A stretch of DNA of 64,000 nucleotides from Akkermansia biwaensis (lineage in GTDB: Bacteria; Verrucomicrobiota; Verrucomicrobiia; Verrucomicrobiales; Akkermansiaceae). The stretch lies in contig NZ_AP025943.1 in assembly GCF_026072915.1 (NCBI RefSeq), positions 2,356,001-2,420,000 on the forward strand, read 5' to 3'. Position numbers and translations under genes: made by a program. Positions 8,885-18,259 of this stretch are shown piece after piece. Position 1 is the stretch's first letter, and each line of letters opens with the position of its first letter. The notes under the pieces are model-generated. The model searched no databases. It had not been told where the DNA came from and saw only the letters and a list, made by a program, of their open reading frames with translations.

Positions 8885-10032
8885 AAAAAAGAATCGTGTT
8901 TTTCGTCAACAGCCTGACGGGCGGCGGAGCAGAAAAAATTCTGCAAACCCTGCTGAACCGCTGGGAAGGGAGCGGATGGAATATTTCCGTATATTGCCTG
9001 AAAAAGGAGGACGTACCGTCCGGTTATCCCCGGAATATTGCCTTCCGCTTTTTGCTTGGTTCCCTGCGGCAAGGGGACGGGTTTTGGACGCGTTTGAAAA
9101 TCAAGGCGGGGAACAAGTTGAAGTTGCTGGTATACAGGCATTGCCCTCCGTCGGTCTTTTACCGCATGTTTATCCGCGGAACCTATGATGTGGAAGCGGC
9201 CTTCATTGAAGGTTACGCCACCAGAATTGCCAGCGGCTCCCCCAATGCGGACAGCCGCAAGCTGGCATGGGTGCATATCGACCTTGCCGCCAATCACTGG
9301 ACGCTGCCGGCGTACAGGAATGCGGAAGAGGAAAAACGGGCCTACCGGCGGTTTGATACGGTGGTTTCCGTTTCCCCGGACGTTCAGGAATCCGTGGTGG
9401 CCCTGGCCGGTCCCCTGCGCGATGCCAGGGTTCTTTACAATCCGATCGATGTGCAGGCCATCAAGGAAAAATCCGCGGAATTCGTGCCGCAGCGTCCGGA
9501 AGGAAAAACGCTTTTCTGCGCTTCCGGGCGCCTTGTCCCGCAGAAGGGATTCGACCGCCTGGTGGAAGCGTGCCACCGTCTGGCACAGGCGGGATTCTCC
9601 TTCCATCTCTGGATTCTGGGAGAAGGACCGGAGGGCCGGAAGCTGGAAGTCCTGGTCAGGGAGCGGGGCTTGCAGGACAGGATCACATTCCTGGGCCATC
9701 AGGAAAATCCGTATCCCTATATGCGGGCGGCGGACTGGATGGTGTGTTCTTCCCGCAGCGAGGGGCATTCCACGGTCATTTCGGAAAGCCTGATCCTCGG
9801 TATTCCCGTGGTCTCCACCCTGTGTTCCGGCGTTCGGGAACAGCTGGGGGACGGGGAATTCGGCCTGATTGCCGGCAATGATACGCAGGACCTGCTCCGC
9901 GCTCTGGAAGATATCCTGACGGAAAGGGCTGATCGCCGGGATTACGGCGAACGGGCTCTCCGCGGTGGCAGCCGGGTTGATTTGGACGGACGGATGAACG
10001 CCCTGGAAGGGCTTTTTGAAACAAACCATTGA
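8881..10032 (+). CDS. GT4 family glycosyltransferase (paralogue of the preceding gene)
   Basis: This 383-residue GT-B enzyme starts FFVNSLTGGGAEKILQTLL. It has the same conserved blocks as its upstream neighbour: YDVEAAFIEG, AWVHIDLAANHWT, EEEKRAYRRF, LYNPIDV, GRLVPQKGFDRLVEA, ENPYPYM and SEGHSTVISESL. The last block carries the paired glutamates that bind the nucleotide sugar in family 4. ATG 8881 sits in the ATGA overlap with the previous stop, which argues against longer in-frame starts. Divergence of the acceptor-binding N-terminal half suggests a different acceptor from the paralogue. It acts at the cytoplasmic face on the lipid-linked glycan. Confidence 0.87.
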   Translation: MKKRIVFFVNSLTGGGAEKILQTLLNRWEGSGWNISVYCLKKEDVPSGYPRNIAFRFLLGSLRQGDGFWTRLKIKAGNKLKLLVYRHCPPSVFYRMFIRGTYDVEAAFIEGYATRIASGSPNADSRKLAWVHIDLAANHWTLPAYRNAEEEKRAYRRFDTVVSVSPDVQESVVALAGPLRDARVLYNPIDVQAIKEKSAEFVPQRPEGKTLFCASGRLVPQKGFDRLVEACHRLAQAGFSFHLWILGEGPEGRKLEVLVRERGLQDRITFLGHQENPYPYMRAADWMVCSSRSEGHSTVISESLILGIPVVSTLCSGVREQLGDGEFGLIAGNDTQDLLRALEDILTERADRRDYGERALRGGSRVDLDGRMNALEGLFETNH

Positions 10033-10037
10033 ATCGC

Positions 10038-11063
10038 ATGTCTTTTGTCTCCGTTATCATTCCTGTTTTCAATGCCGGTCATTTTCTGGAAGAATGTGTG
10101 GATTCCGTCCTTCGGCAAACCCTGACGGATTTTGACGTCTGCCTGGTGGATGACGGTTCCACGGACGGGAGCGGCATCCTGTGCGATGCCCTGGCCACCC
10201 GGCATGAGAGGATCCATGCGGTTCACATGGGGAGGAACAGGGGCGTATCCGCGGCGAGGAACCGCGGCATTGAAGAAACGGAGGGCTCGTGGCTGTGCTT
10301 TGTTGACGGGGATGACCGGGTGGAGCCCGCGTGCCTGCGGACTCTGGCCGCCGCCGTGGAAGACGGGGAATGCGATCTGGCCGTCGCCGGGCTGCGTTCC
10401 GTGCGTGCCGGCGGAAAGGACGTGCTTACGGTGCCCGTGCCGGTGGAACTGGAGGCCGTCCCCGGAAGAGAGGAGGAGTGGGTGCGCCTGTTCCGCTCCT
10501 TCCTGCTCTTCGGGCCCGTTGCCAAGTTGTACCGCAGGGAGCTGGTGGACAGGTATTCCATCCGCTTTCCGGAAGGCGTCTCCTACGGGGAGGACCTGGA
10601 ATTCAACATGGCCTACCTGAAGCACATCAGGCGGCTGAGGACGGTGGACAAGGCCGTTTATTTCTACCGCAGGGCGGAAAAGGGCACTCTGTCCACGCGG
10701 TTCGTTCCGGAAAAATTTGAATGGATTGCCGGACAGTTCAGGATGGTCCGGCAATATTTCCGCGACCAGGGGCTTCAGGGCGGCCTCGTGGAGAATTATC
10801 TGGCGTCCCGGTGGTGGGGAATGGTGTATGATTCCCTGTTTGAAATTTACCGTTTCAAGGAGTGCCGCGGCGTGAAGGACCGCTTCAAGGCCGTCCGCAG
10901 TATTCTGAAAGTTCCGGAAAACGCGTTGCTGCGCGCCCATCCCGGCGCATTTCCCTGTCCGGAATGGATGAAAGTCTGCCTCTTTCTTCGTCTCCCCTTC
11001 TGCCTGTTCCTGCTCCTGGAAGGGGCGTACGCCGGGAAAAAATCATCAGACGGCCATGCGTAA
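10038..11063 (+). CDS. GT2 family glycosyltransferase
   Basis: This 341-residue inverting GT-A enzyme opens with VSVIIPVFNAGHFLEECVDS, then LVDDGSTDGS and the DXD-like metal site FVDGDDRVEP (about residue 95). Later it has YGEDLEFNMAYL, typical of family 2 enzymes of capsule loci, where the acidic pair is near the catalytic base. ATG 10038 lies 5 bases after the previous stop. A TTG at 10029 is in frame and overlaps that stop, so it cannot be excluded. The C-terminal third is basic and hydrophobic (LFLRLPFCLFLLLEGAY) and may associate with the membrane. The next ATG at 11056 lies inside this gene. Confidence 0.87.
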   Translation: MSFVSVIIPVFNAGHFLEECVDSVLRQTLTDFDVCLVDDGSTDGSGILCDALATRHERIHAVHMGRNRGVSAARNRGIEETEGSWLCFVDGDDRVEPACLRTLAAAVEDGECDLAVAGLRSVRAGGKDVLTVPVPVELEAVPGREEEWVRLFRSFLLFGPVAKLYRRELVDRYSIRFPEGVSYGEDLEFNMAYLKHIRRLRTVDKAVYFYRRAEKGTLSTRFVPEKFEWIAGQFRMVRQYFRDQGLQGGLVENYLASRWWGMVYDSLFEIYRFKECRGVKDRFKAVRSILKVPENALLRAHPGAFPCPEWMKVCLFLRLPFCLFLLLEGAYAGKKSSDGHA

Positions 11064-12225
11064 AATTCTTCTATATCCTCACGGCGGCAGCGGCAATCAC
11101 GGGTGCGAGGCGATTGTCAGGTCCACCATGCTGTTGCTGCGTCCTGAAAAGGGCAGCCTTGTTTCCTCCGCCTGCGGGCAGGACGTCCGGTGCGGCCTGG
11201 ACCGCCTGGTGCGCGTCCTGCCGGAACGGCGCCCCATCCGGAGGCTTTCCCCGGCCTGGGCTGCGGCGTGGATGCGGCTGCACGTTCTGGGGGTGAAGGA
11301 TGCGTTTGACCGGATTGCCTTCGGCGGCATTGTGAAGGAAGCTGGGGATGCGGACCTGGCCCTGTGCGGCGGAGGGGACAATTACTGCTACGGGGAACCC
11401 GTCCATATCTACCTCCAGAACGAATTGCTCCGGAAGGCCGGCGTTCCTGTGGTCCTGTGGGGTTGTTCCCTGGAAAGGGAGGACATGAAGGGCAGGATGC
11501 TGGAGGACCTTGGGGCGTTTGACCTGATTGTGGCGCGGGAGTCCCTCACGTACGACGCCCTGCGGGAATGCGGCCTTTCCCGCGTGGTTCTGTATCCGGA
11601 CCCGGCGTTTGCCCTGCCGGCCAACGAGGTGGAAGTACCGGAGGGCTGGAAGGAGGGGAACATGGCCGGAATCAATGTCAGCCCCATGGTGATCGGGCAC
11701 GAGGCGAGGCCCGGAGCCGTGATGGAAAATTATTCCCGGCTTGTCGAATGGCTGCTGGAAAATACGGAAATGAACGTGGCGCTGATTCCCCATGTGGTGT
11801 GGGCCGGAAATGACGACCGCAGGCCTCTGGCGGAACTGCACGGGCGTTTCCGCCATACGGGCAGGGTGATCATGATTGAAGACGCCTCCTGCGGGGACTT
11901 GAAGGGGTATATTTCCCGTTGCCGGTTCCTGGTGGCCGCCCGTACGCATGCGTCCATCGCCGCTTATTCCACGGGCGTTCCCGCGCTGGTGGCGGGGTAT
12001 TCCGTCAAGGCGCGCGGGATTGCCCGCGACCTGTTCGGAACGGAGGAGGGGCACGTGGTTCCGGTGCAGTCGCTGGACGGCCCGGATGAGTTGCGGAACG
12101 CCTTTGTCCGGATGATGGAAAGGGAAAAGGAAATCAAGAAGACATACGGGAAAGTGCTTCCCGCGTATCTGGAACGGCTGCGCGGCTGCCGGAAAGAACT
12201 TGAATCCCTGGTGAAACGGTCATGA
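11056..12225 (+). CDS. Polysaccharide pyruvyl transferase family protein
   Basis: This 389-residue protein belongs to the PS_pyruv_trans family (CsaB/WcaK/GumL-like). It begins ILLYPHGGSGNHGCEAIVRS, the characteristic GN.GCEA signature. It then has ALCGGGDNYCYGE, WGCSLE (the family's GxG/WGCS-type turn), LIVARESLTYDAL and a C-terminal RTHASIAAYSTGVPALVAGYS block. Family members transfer pyruvate from PEP to form ketals on sugars, but several members in capsule loci have no proven reaction. It overlaps its upstream neighbour by 8 bases and its downstream neighbour by ATGA. Its presence suggests an acidic pyruvylated glycan, which is an inference. Confidence 0.84.
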   Translation: MRKILLYPHGGSGNHGCEAIVRSTMLLLRPEKGSLVSSACGQDVRCGLDRLVRVLPERRPIRRLSPAWAAAWMRLHVLGVKDAFDRIAFGGIVKEAGDADLALCGGGDNYCYGEPVHIYLQNELLRKAGVPVVLWGCSLEREDMKGRMLEDLGAFDLIVARESLTYDALRECGLSRVVLYPDPAFALPANEVEVPEGWKEGNMAGINVSPMVIGHEARPGAVMENYSRLVEWLLENTEMNVALIPHVVWAGNDDRRPLAELHGRFRHTGRVIMIEDASCGDLKGYISRCRFLVAARTHASIAAYSTGVPALVAGYSVKARGIARDLFGTEEGHVVPVQSLDGPDELRNAFVRMMEREKEIKKTYGKVLPAYLERLRGCRKELESLVKRS

Positions 12226-13412
12226 CTCTTTATGTTTCCATTCTTTCCGTAGCGGCGGTTGTTGCGGCAGCGGCGGCCTGCGTGGACGCGTGGCGTTTCC
12301 TGGAGACTTGGACGGGCCGTATCCGCATCGGCCGCTGGCGGGACCGCCGCGCATGGCAGGATGCCCTGGCCCGGAAAGCCTCGGCATGGATGAAGCGCAT
12401 GCCCCCGGTCCCCAAAAAGGACCAGGGAAGGCTGGTCCTCTGGGACATGCTGCGGGGAGCGTATGCGGACGCCGCCATTCAGGGCTGGCAGCTTGCCGGG
12501 CTGTCCCTGGGCCTGAATGCCTATGCCGGAGACCGGAATGACGGGGATTTGAGGGAAAAACTGCGGGGCGCCCTCGGCAGTCATGAACTGGTCGTGAACT
12601 ATCTGGAGCGGGAAAATCCCGGGACATGGGAAGTGGACAGGATGCTGCTGGATTATGCCGTGCTGGAAGCCGGATGCGGCGTGGAGGAGCGGCTGGTGGA
12701 AAAATCGCTGGCTTTTCTGGAATCCCTGAAGACGGAGGCGGGTACGCTGGCTTACAGGCGCGGGCAGCCCGCCGTCCGCTACGTGGACACCATAGGCCTG
12801 GCCTGCCCATTAGCGGCGGCCTGCGCGGCGCGCACGGGGCGGGAGGAAGACTGGAACCTGGCGGCAAGGCAGGTGGAGGAATACGATGCGGCCCTTCTGG
12901 CCGGGTCCTCTTTTCCGGCCCACGGGTTTGAGATGGACCGCGGCTATCCCCTGGGGCTGTACGACTGGTCGCGCGGTATCGGCTGGTATGCGCTGGGGCT
13001 GTGCGAACTGTACCGCTTGATGGAAGCCCACGGACGACCGGAGGCGGGTGCGATGGCGAAGCGCATTGTGTCCCTGTCCCGCGAACTTCTGCCCCTCCGC
13101 AAGCGGAATGGCGGATTCGGGTGGATGGTCGCCAGGCCGGAATCCGTCTTTGAATCTTCCGGAACCGCCCTGATGGGCCTGCTGATGCTGACAGCCTACC
13201 ATATCTCCGGGGAGTCCTGTTTTCTGGATGCCGCCTTTGGTGCGGAAAAGGCCCTGATGGGGGTGACGCGCCGCAGCGGAGCGCTGGACATGTGCCAGGG
13301 GGATACCAAGGGAATCGGCATGTATTCGGACGTCTGGGGCCTCATGCCCTTCGCCCAGGGAATGGCTCTGCGCCTGAGCGTGGAACTCAACAAGGAGGAA
13401 GGGGAAGGATGA
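12222..13412 (+). CDS. GH88/GH105-like glycoside hydrolase with N-terminal membrane segment
   Basis: This 396-residue protein has a hydrophobic N-terminus (about residues 2-21, AAVVAAAAAC) that may be a signal anchor. An alpha/alpha-barrel resembling unsaturated glycuronyl hydrolases follows. Blocks that match the family are RYVDTIGLACPLAAA, GLYDWSRGIGWYALGL (the W.RG.GW motif) and ESSGTALMGLLML. Known members hydrolyse unsaturated uronic acid residues left by polysaccharide lyases. A hydrolase inside a biosynthetic operon is unusual; it could trim or proof-read the nascent polymer. The assignment is by motif only and the catalytic aspartates were not aligned. The gene overlaps both neighbours by ATGA, so it is part of the operon. 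Confidence 0.72.
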   Translation: MTLYVSILSVAAVVAAAAACVDAWRFLETWTGRIRIGRWRDRRAWQDALARKASAWMKRMPPVPKKDQGRLVLWDMLRGAYADAAIQGWQLAGLSLGLNAYAGDRNDGDLREKLRGALGSHELVVNYLERENPGTWEVDRMLLDYAVLEAGCGVEERLVEKSLAFLESLKTEAGTLAYRRGQPAVRYVDTIGLACPLAAACAARTGREEDWNLAARQVEEYDAALLAGSSFPAHGFEMDRGYPLGLYDWSRGIGWYALGLCELYRLMEAHGRPEAGAMAKRIVSLSRELLPLRKRNGGFGWMVARPESVFESSGTALMGLLMLTAYHISGESCFLDAAFGAEKALMGVTRRSGALDMCQGDTKGIGMYSDVWGLMPFAQGMALRLSVELNKEEGEG

Positions 13413-14923
13413 GAACGCTGAATTCCGGCAAAAACTTTCTGGTAACCGTCAGCCTGATGGTCACGATGACCCTGCTGGGATTCGTGACGCGCAAGCTTTT
13501 CGTCAATGAAATCGGCGTGGAATACCTGGGCCTCAACGGGCTGCTGACCAATATCCTGGCGGCGGTCACCCTGCTGGAATCCGGCTTTGGAACCAGCGTG
13601 GTGTTCCATCTTTACAAGCCTCTGGCTGAAAACGACCAGCCCCGTATTCTCGCCTTGCTTCAATTCTACCGCAAGGTGTACCGCCTCATTGCGGCGGCCG
13701 TGTTTTTCCTGTGCCTGTGCCTGTACCCCTTCCTGGGGTGCTTCATCAGGAACGGGGACCATTTGGACTACCTGACGCTGGTTTATTTCATCTTCGTCTT
13801 CAATTCCATTCTGCCGTACCTGACGGCGTACAAGAATTCACTGATCAACGCGGACCAGAAAAACTACCGGCTGGGGACCATCAATTTTGTTTACCAGGTG
13901 GGCCTGAACCTGTCCAAGCTGGGCATCCTGTACTATACGGGCAACTACATCCTGTATCTGGTGGTGGAATCCCTGTTTCTGGCGGGATTCAATGTGGCCA
14001 TGGTGCGGAAGGTGGACGCGCTTTACCCCTATGTGAAAAGCCGCATGGCCCATGCGGTGGACGCCGTGACGAAGAGCCAGATCGTCGTCAACGTCAAGGC
14101 GCTTTTCCTGCACAGCGTGGGGGGCTACTTCATGCATTCCACCAGCAACATCGTCATTTCCAGCTTCGTGGGGCTGGCGGCGGTGGGCTTTTATTCCAAC
14201 TACATGCTCGTGGTCGGGACGATTTCCACCTTCATCATGCAGGTGATCAACAGCATGGCGGAAAGCGTGGGCAACCTGATCGCCAGCGAGGACAGGGCGC
14301 ACGTGTATGAAATCTTCAAAAGGGTTTTCCTGATCAACTTCCTGGTGTCCGGCGTGGCCTCCGTCGTCCTGCTGAACACGCTGAATCCCTTCATCGGCTG
14401 GTGGCTGGGGGACGGGTACATTCTGCCTGGGGCCGTTTCCTTCGTGATTATCCTGAATTTCTTCGTGGTGGGCATGCGCCGCTCCGCCATGGTGTTCAAG
14501 ACCAAGGCGGGCATCTTCCACCAGGACCGCTACTCCCCGCTTCTCCAGGGGGTGATCAACGTCGTCCTGGCCGTGATACTGGTGCAGTGGTGGGGGATAG
14601 CGGGCGTTCTGCTGGCGGCCACGCTCAGCCTTCTTTCCATCGGCGTCTGGCAGTTCCCGCGGCTGGTGTACAGGCATGTGTTCCACCAGCCCTTGAGGAA
14701 ATACTTCCTGGCGTACGGGCAATACGTGCTGCTTACGGCGGCGGGCTACGCCCTCACCTATCCCCTCTGTTCCCGGTCCTGGTTTGCTTCCCCGCTGGCC
14801 GACCTGTTCCTGTGGGGGGCCATTTCCGTCGTCGTTCCCCTGGGGCTCTGCACAGCCGTCCTGTTCAGGACGGCGCCCTTCCGGGGACTGTTGATTCACG
14901 TGCGCAGGCTGGCATGCAGATGA
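13409..14923 (+). CDS. Wzx-like oligosaccharide flippase
   Basis: This 504-residue polytopic membrane protein of the MOP superfamily has about 12-14 hydrophobic helices. The N-terminus NSGKNFLVTVSLMVTMTLLG and FLVNEIGVEYLGLNGL-type sequence (13490-13550) are typical of polysaccharide flippases of gut bacterial capsule loci. It would move the undecaprenyl-linked repeat unit from the cytoplasmic to the periplasmic face. ATG 13409 lies in the ATGA overlap with the hydrolase gene. The gene ends inside the start of the next glycosyltransferase. No Wzy-type polymerase was found in the window; it may lie upstream of base 1. Confidence 0.88.
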   Translation: MRTLNSGKNFLVTVSLMVTMTLLGFVTRKLFVNEIGVEYLGLNGLLTNILAAVTLLESGFGTSVVFHLYKPLAENDQPRILALLQFYRKVYRLIAAAVFFLCLCLYPFLGCFIRNGDHLDYLTLVYFIFVFNSILPYLTAYKNSLINADQKNYRLGTINFVYQVGLNLSKLGILYYTGNYILYLVVESLFLAGFNVAMVRKVDALYPYVKSRMAHAVDAVTKSQIVVNVKALFLHSVGGYFMHSTSNIVISSFVGLAAVGFYSNYMLVVGTISTFIMQVINSMAESVGNLIASEDRAHVYEIFKRVFLINFLVSGVASVVLLNTLNPFIGWWLGDGYILPGAVSFVIILNFFVVGMRRSAMVFKTKAGIFHQDRYSPLLQGVINVVLAVILVQWWGIAGVLLAATLSLLSIGVWQFPRLVYRHVFHQPLRKYFLAYGQYVLLTAAGYALTYPLCSRSWFASPLADLFLWGAISVVVPLGLCTAVLFRTAPFRGLLIHVRRLACR

Positions 14924-16107
14924 AGCGTATTTTCATAGCTATTCAATACATGGAACTGGGGGGCGCGGAGCGTGCCCTGCTGGGGTTGCTGGAGGCGCTG
15001 GACACTTCCCGTTTCCGGGTTGACCTGTTCGTTTACAGGCATTCCGGAGATTTGATGCCGCTGATTCCGGAAAAAGTGAACCTGCTGCCGGAGCTCCCGG
15101 CTTACCGGGCGCTGTCCCGGCCCCTGAAGGACATTCTGGCGGAAGGCAGGCTGGGAATTTTCTGCGCCCGGCTGTGGGCCAAATGGCAGTCCGCGCGGTT
15201 TGGAAAAAGGCTGAACGGGCTGGAAAATTATGCTGTGTTCGATGACGCCGTCGCGGCTGCGGCTCCTTTCCTGCCTTCCCTGAAAAAGCTGGGAATGTAC
15301 GATTTGGCGGTCAGTTTCCTGACGCCCCACCGCATCGTCAGGGACAAGGTGCTGGCCCGCAGGAAAGTTGCCTGGATTCATACGGATTATTCCTCCATCG
15401 GCATCAATGCGGAGCGCGAACTCCCGGTATGGAGCAGTTACGACCGCATTGTCTCCATTTCCCCGGAGGCGGGGAAGGGTTTTCTGTCCCGGTTCCCGGA
15501 GCTGGAAGACAGGCTGCTGGCGATGGAGAACATCGTTTCCCCCCGGGCGGTGCGGGAACAGGCCGCGCTGGAAGACGTTTCCGCCGTGATGGAAGGCTCC
15601 CCGTGCCTGTGCACGGTGGGAAGGTTCTCCCATGCCAAGGGCATGGACCGCGCCGTCAGGATAGCCGCCCGCCTGGTGGAGATGGGGATGAAAGGCCTGC
15701 GGTGGTATCTGGCAGGCTACGGAGACGAGGCTTCCCTGCGGCGGGAGATTGCCGCGCATGGGATGGAGGAGCACGTTGTTATCCTGGGAAAAAAGGCCAA
15801 CCCCTATCCTTATATGGCCGCCTGCGGCCTGTATGTGCAGCCGTCCCGCTATGAAGGGAAAGCCGTGGCGGTGAGGGAGGCGCAGATTTTGGGGCGTCCC
15901 GTGGCCATCACGCGTTTTCCCACGGCTTCCGGCCATCTGGAGGACGGCGTGGACGGAGTCATTGTCCCGAATGACGAAGAGGGCGCCGCGCAGGCCCTGT
16001 TCTCCCTGCTGCATGATCCCGCCCGTCTGGAAAGCCTGGCGGCGGCATGCCGCGCGCGGGACTACGGCAACCGTGATGAAATCTTGAAACTGGAGGCGCT
16101 GGTCTGA
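14920..16107 (+). CDS. GT4 family glycosyltransferase
   Basis: This 395-residue GT-B enzyme starts IFIAIQYMELGGAERALLGLL. The nucleotide-binding half contains VGRFSHAKGMDRAVRIAARL, LAGYGDEASLRREI, KANPYPYMAACGLYVQPS and EGKAVAVREAQILGRPVAIT. This is the family 4 layout with the paired glutamates around EGKAVAVRE. ATG 14920 gives an ATGA overlap with the flippase stop; ATG 14914 is an alternative two codons upstream. The next gene starts 2 bases after its stop. Specificity cannot be predicted. Confidence 0.86.
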   Translation: MKRIFIAIQYMELGGAERALLGLLEALDTSRFRVDLFVYRHSGDLMPLIPEKVNLLPELPAYRALSRPLKDILAEGRLGIFCARLWAKWQSARFGKRLNGLENYAVFDDAVAAAAPFLPSLKKLGMYDLAVSFLTPHRIVRDKVLARRKVAWIHTDYSSIGINAERELPVWSSYDRIVSISPEAGKGFLSRFPELEDRLLAMENIVSPRAVREQAALEDVSAVMEGSPCLCTVGRFSHAKGMDRAVRIAARLVEMGMKGLRWYLAGYGDEASLRREIAAHGMEEHVVILGKKANPYPYMAACGLYVQPSRYEGKAVAVREAQILGRPVAITRFPTASGHLEDGVDGVIVPNDEEGAAQALFSLLHDPARLESLAAACRARDYGNRDEILKLEALV

Positions 16108-16109
16108 AC

Positions 16110-17222
16110 ATGGGAAGACGCATTTTATACATTGCCAACGGCATCACCGGGCCGGGAGGGCTGGAACGGGTTCTGTCCGTCCGGACGCGCCTGCTTGCGG
16201 AAGAATACGGGGACGAAATCCATATCATGACTCTGAATGAACGGGGTGCGGAGCCCTTTTACGATTTTCACCCGGGAATCCGTGTTCATCACGTTGCGAT
16301 GGAGGGTAGCTCCCTGGCACGGCTGGCGGCCTGGGTACGGGGCATCCGGAAAACGGTGCGTACCGTGAATCCCGATGTGGTGGACGTGTGCGACGACGGG
16401 TTCAAGGGATTCTGGATTCCCCTTCTGCTGTCCGGGCGGCGTCCGGTCATCTATGAACGCCATGTTTCCCGGATGATCCAGACGGAGGGCAACGCCCCTT
16501 CCGTTTTCATGAAGATGGAATTTGCCGCCATGCGTTTCCTGGGGGGGCGCTTTGCCCGCTTCGTGGTGCCTGCTTCCGGAAACAGGGCGGAATGGAATAT
16601 GCGCAATGTGGAGGTCATTCCCAACCCTCTTCCCTTTTATCCGTCCGTTCCGTCTTCCGGAAAGGAAAAGCGGGTGATTGCCGTGGGCAAAATCTCTCCC
16701 CAGAAAAACTATGGGGCCTTGCTGGAGGCCTGGAAAAGGGTGCACGGGAAATTTCCGGACTGGAGGCTGGACCTGTTCGGCGCGGAGCGCGACGGAGGCA
16801 GGCTGAGAACGGCGATTCGGGCGGCGGGGCTGGAAGAAAGCTTCGTGCTGCATCCGCCCACGAGGGAAATCATGGCGGCGTACCTGGGAGCCTCCATCTG
16901 TGCGATGTCTTCCAAATATGAGGGGTTCGGCATGATGATGGTGGAGGCCATGGCGTGCGGCGTGCCGTGCGTGGCCTTTGACTGCCCCTGCGGTCCCGCG
17001 GACATCATCAGCCATGAAGAAGACGGCCTGCTGGTGGAGAAAAACAATATTCCCGGGCTGGCGAATGCCCTGGAGCGCCTGATGGGGGATGAAGTGCTGC
17101 GTGGCGCCCTGGCGGCGAAGGCACGGGAACATGTGAGGCGTTACGCGGCTGAAACGGTGGCGGAGCAGTGGAACAGGCTGTACGGCCGGGTTTTGGAGGA
17201 AGGAAAGGGGGGACGGCCATGA
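16110..17222 (+). CDS. GT4 family glycosyltransferase
   Basis: This 370-residue GT-B enzyme begins ILYIANGITGPGGLERVLSV. The C-terminal half has AVGKISPQKNYGALLEAWKR, SSKYEGFGMMMVEAMACGVP and the DCPCGPADIISHEEDGLLV block. The CPCGP.D.I pattern recurs in a second enzyme of this operon (20275-21444), so the two probably bind similar donors. The stop overlaps the next ATG at 17219. It is expected to act at the cytoplasmic membrane face. Confidence 0.87.
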   Translation: MGRRILYIANGITGPGGLERVLSVRTRLLAEEYGDEIHIMTLNERGAEPFYDFHPGIRVHHVAMEGSSLARLAAWVRGIRKTVRTVNPDVVDVCDDGFKGFWIPLLLSGRRPVIYERHVSRMIQTEGNAPSVFMKMEFAAMRFLGGRFARFVVPASGNRAEWNMRNVEVIPNPLPFYPSVPSSGKEKRVIAVGKISPQKNYGALLEAWKRVHGKFPDWRLDLFGAERDGGRLRTAIRAAGLEESFVLHPPTREIMAAYLGASICAMSSKYEGFGMMMVEAMACGVPCVAFDCPCGPADIISHEEDGLLVEKNNIPGLANALERLMGDEVLRGALAAKAREHVRRYAAETVAEQWNRLYGRVLEEGKGGRP

Positions 17223-18259
17223 TTTCCGTCATCGTTCCCGTGTACAATGCGGAAGCTTACGTGTCCCGCTGCCTGGAAAGCATCCTGAACCAGACGTACC
17301 GGGATATCCGGGTTGTCTGCGTGAATGACGGCTCTACGGACGGCACCGGAGCCATTCTGGAAGACTTCCGCCGCAGGGACAGCCGGGTGGAGGTTCTTGC
17401 CCGTGAAAATTCCGGACTTTCCGCCTCCCGCAATGCCGGGCTGGAACGGGCGGACGGGGAATACGTGATGTTTGCGGATGCGGATGACTGGCTGGACGCA
17501 CATGCGTGTGCGGACGCCGTAAAAGCCATGCGGGAACGGGATGCGGACATTGTCTTCTGGAGCTATGTGAAGGAATATGAATCGGTCTCGTCCCCGGTTT
17601 TGTTCTGGCCAGAGGAACACGTTTTTGAGGGGGAAGCCATGGCGTGGCTGAGAACCCGCCTGCTGGGTCCCGGCGGCGCGGAACTGGCCCGGCCGGAAAG
17701 GATGGATTCCTACGGAACGGCCTGGGGCAAGCTTTACAGGCGTTCCCTGTTCCGGGATGCGGAGTCCGCGTTTGTGGATACCGCGCTCATCGGTTCCGCG
17801 GAGGATGTTCTCTGCAATCTTTCCCTGTTCGGAGCGGCCCGGAGGGCCGTCTATATTCCTTCCACGTTCTACCATTACCGGAAGACGGCTTCCGGGGCGC
17901 TGACCAGAAGGTACAAGCCGGACCTGGTGGCGCAGTGGGAGGAGCTCTTCAGGCGCATGGATGTACATGTGAGGAAACATGGCGCGTGTCCGGAGGCTGA
18001 GCGGGCCCTTCGGAACCGCATGGCCCTGTCCGTCATCTTTCTGGGGCTGAACATCTGCGATGCTCCTGGGTCTCCGCTGCGGCACGCCGCCATGCTCCGG
18101 AACCTGCTGGAACGGGACTGGTGCCGTGCGGCGGTCGGAACGCTTCCCCTGAAGCCGCTCCCGCTCCATTGGAAAACGTTTTTTCTGGCGGCGAAGTCGG
18201 GATTCGTTCCCGGCCTGTACCTGCTCCTGCGAATCATCAAGCGAATCCTGGCAACATGA
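17219..18259 (+). CDS. GT2 family glycosyltransferase
   Basis: This 346-residue GT-A enzyme starts MISVIVPVYNAEAYVSRCLE with VNDGSTDGTG and the metal-site motif FADADDWLD near residue 85. Further on, YGTAWGKLYRRSLF and SAEDVLCNL fit the capsule-type family 2 enzymes. ATG 17219 is in the ATGA overlap with the upstream gene. The C-terminus has a hydrophobic stretch before a basic end (YLLLRIIKRIL). It overlaps the next gene at 18256. Confidence 0.87.
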   Translation: MISVIVPVYNAEAYVSRCLESILNQTYRDIRVVCVNDGSTDGTGAILEDFRRRDSRVEVLARENSGLSASRNAGLERADGEYVMFADADDWLDAHACADAVKAMRERDADIVFWSYVKEYESVSSPVLFWPEEHVFEGEAMAWLRTRLLGPGGAELARPERMDSYGTAWGKLYRRSLFRDAESAFVDTALIGSAEDVLCNLSLFGAARRAVYIPSTFYHYRKTASGALTRRYKPDLVAQWEELFRRMDVHVRKHGACPEAERALRNRMALSVIFLGLNICDAPGSPLRHAAMLRNLLERDWCRAAVGTLPLKPLPLHWKTFFLAAKSGFVPGLYLLLRIIKRILAT

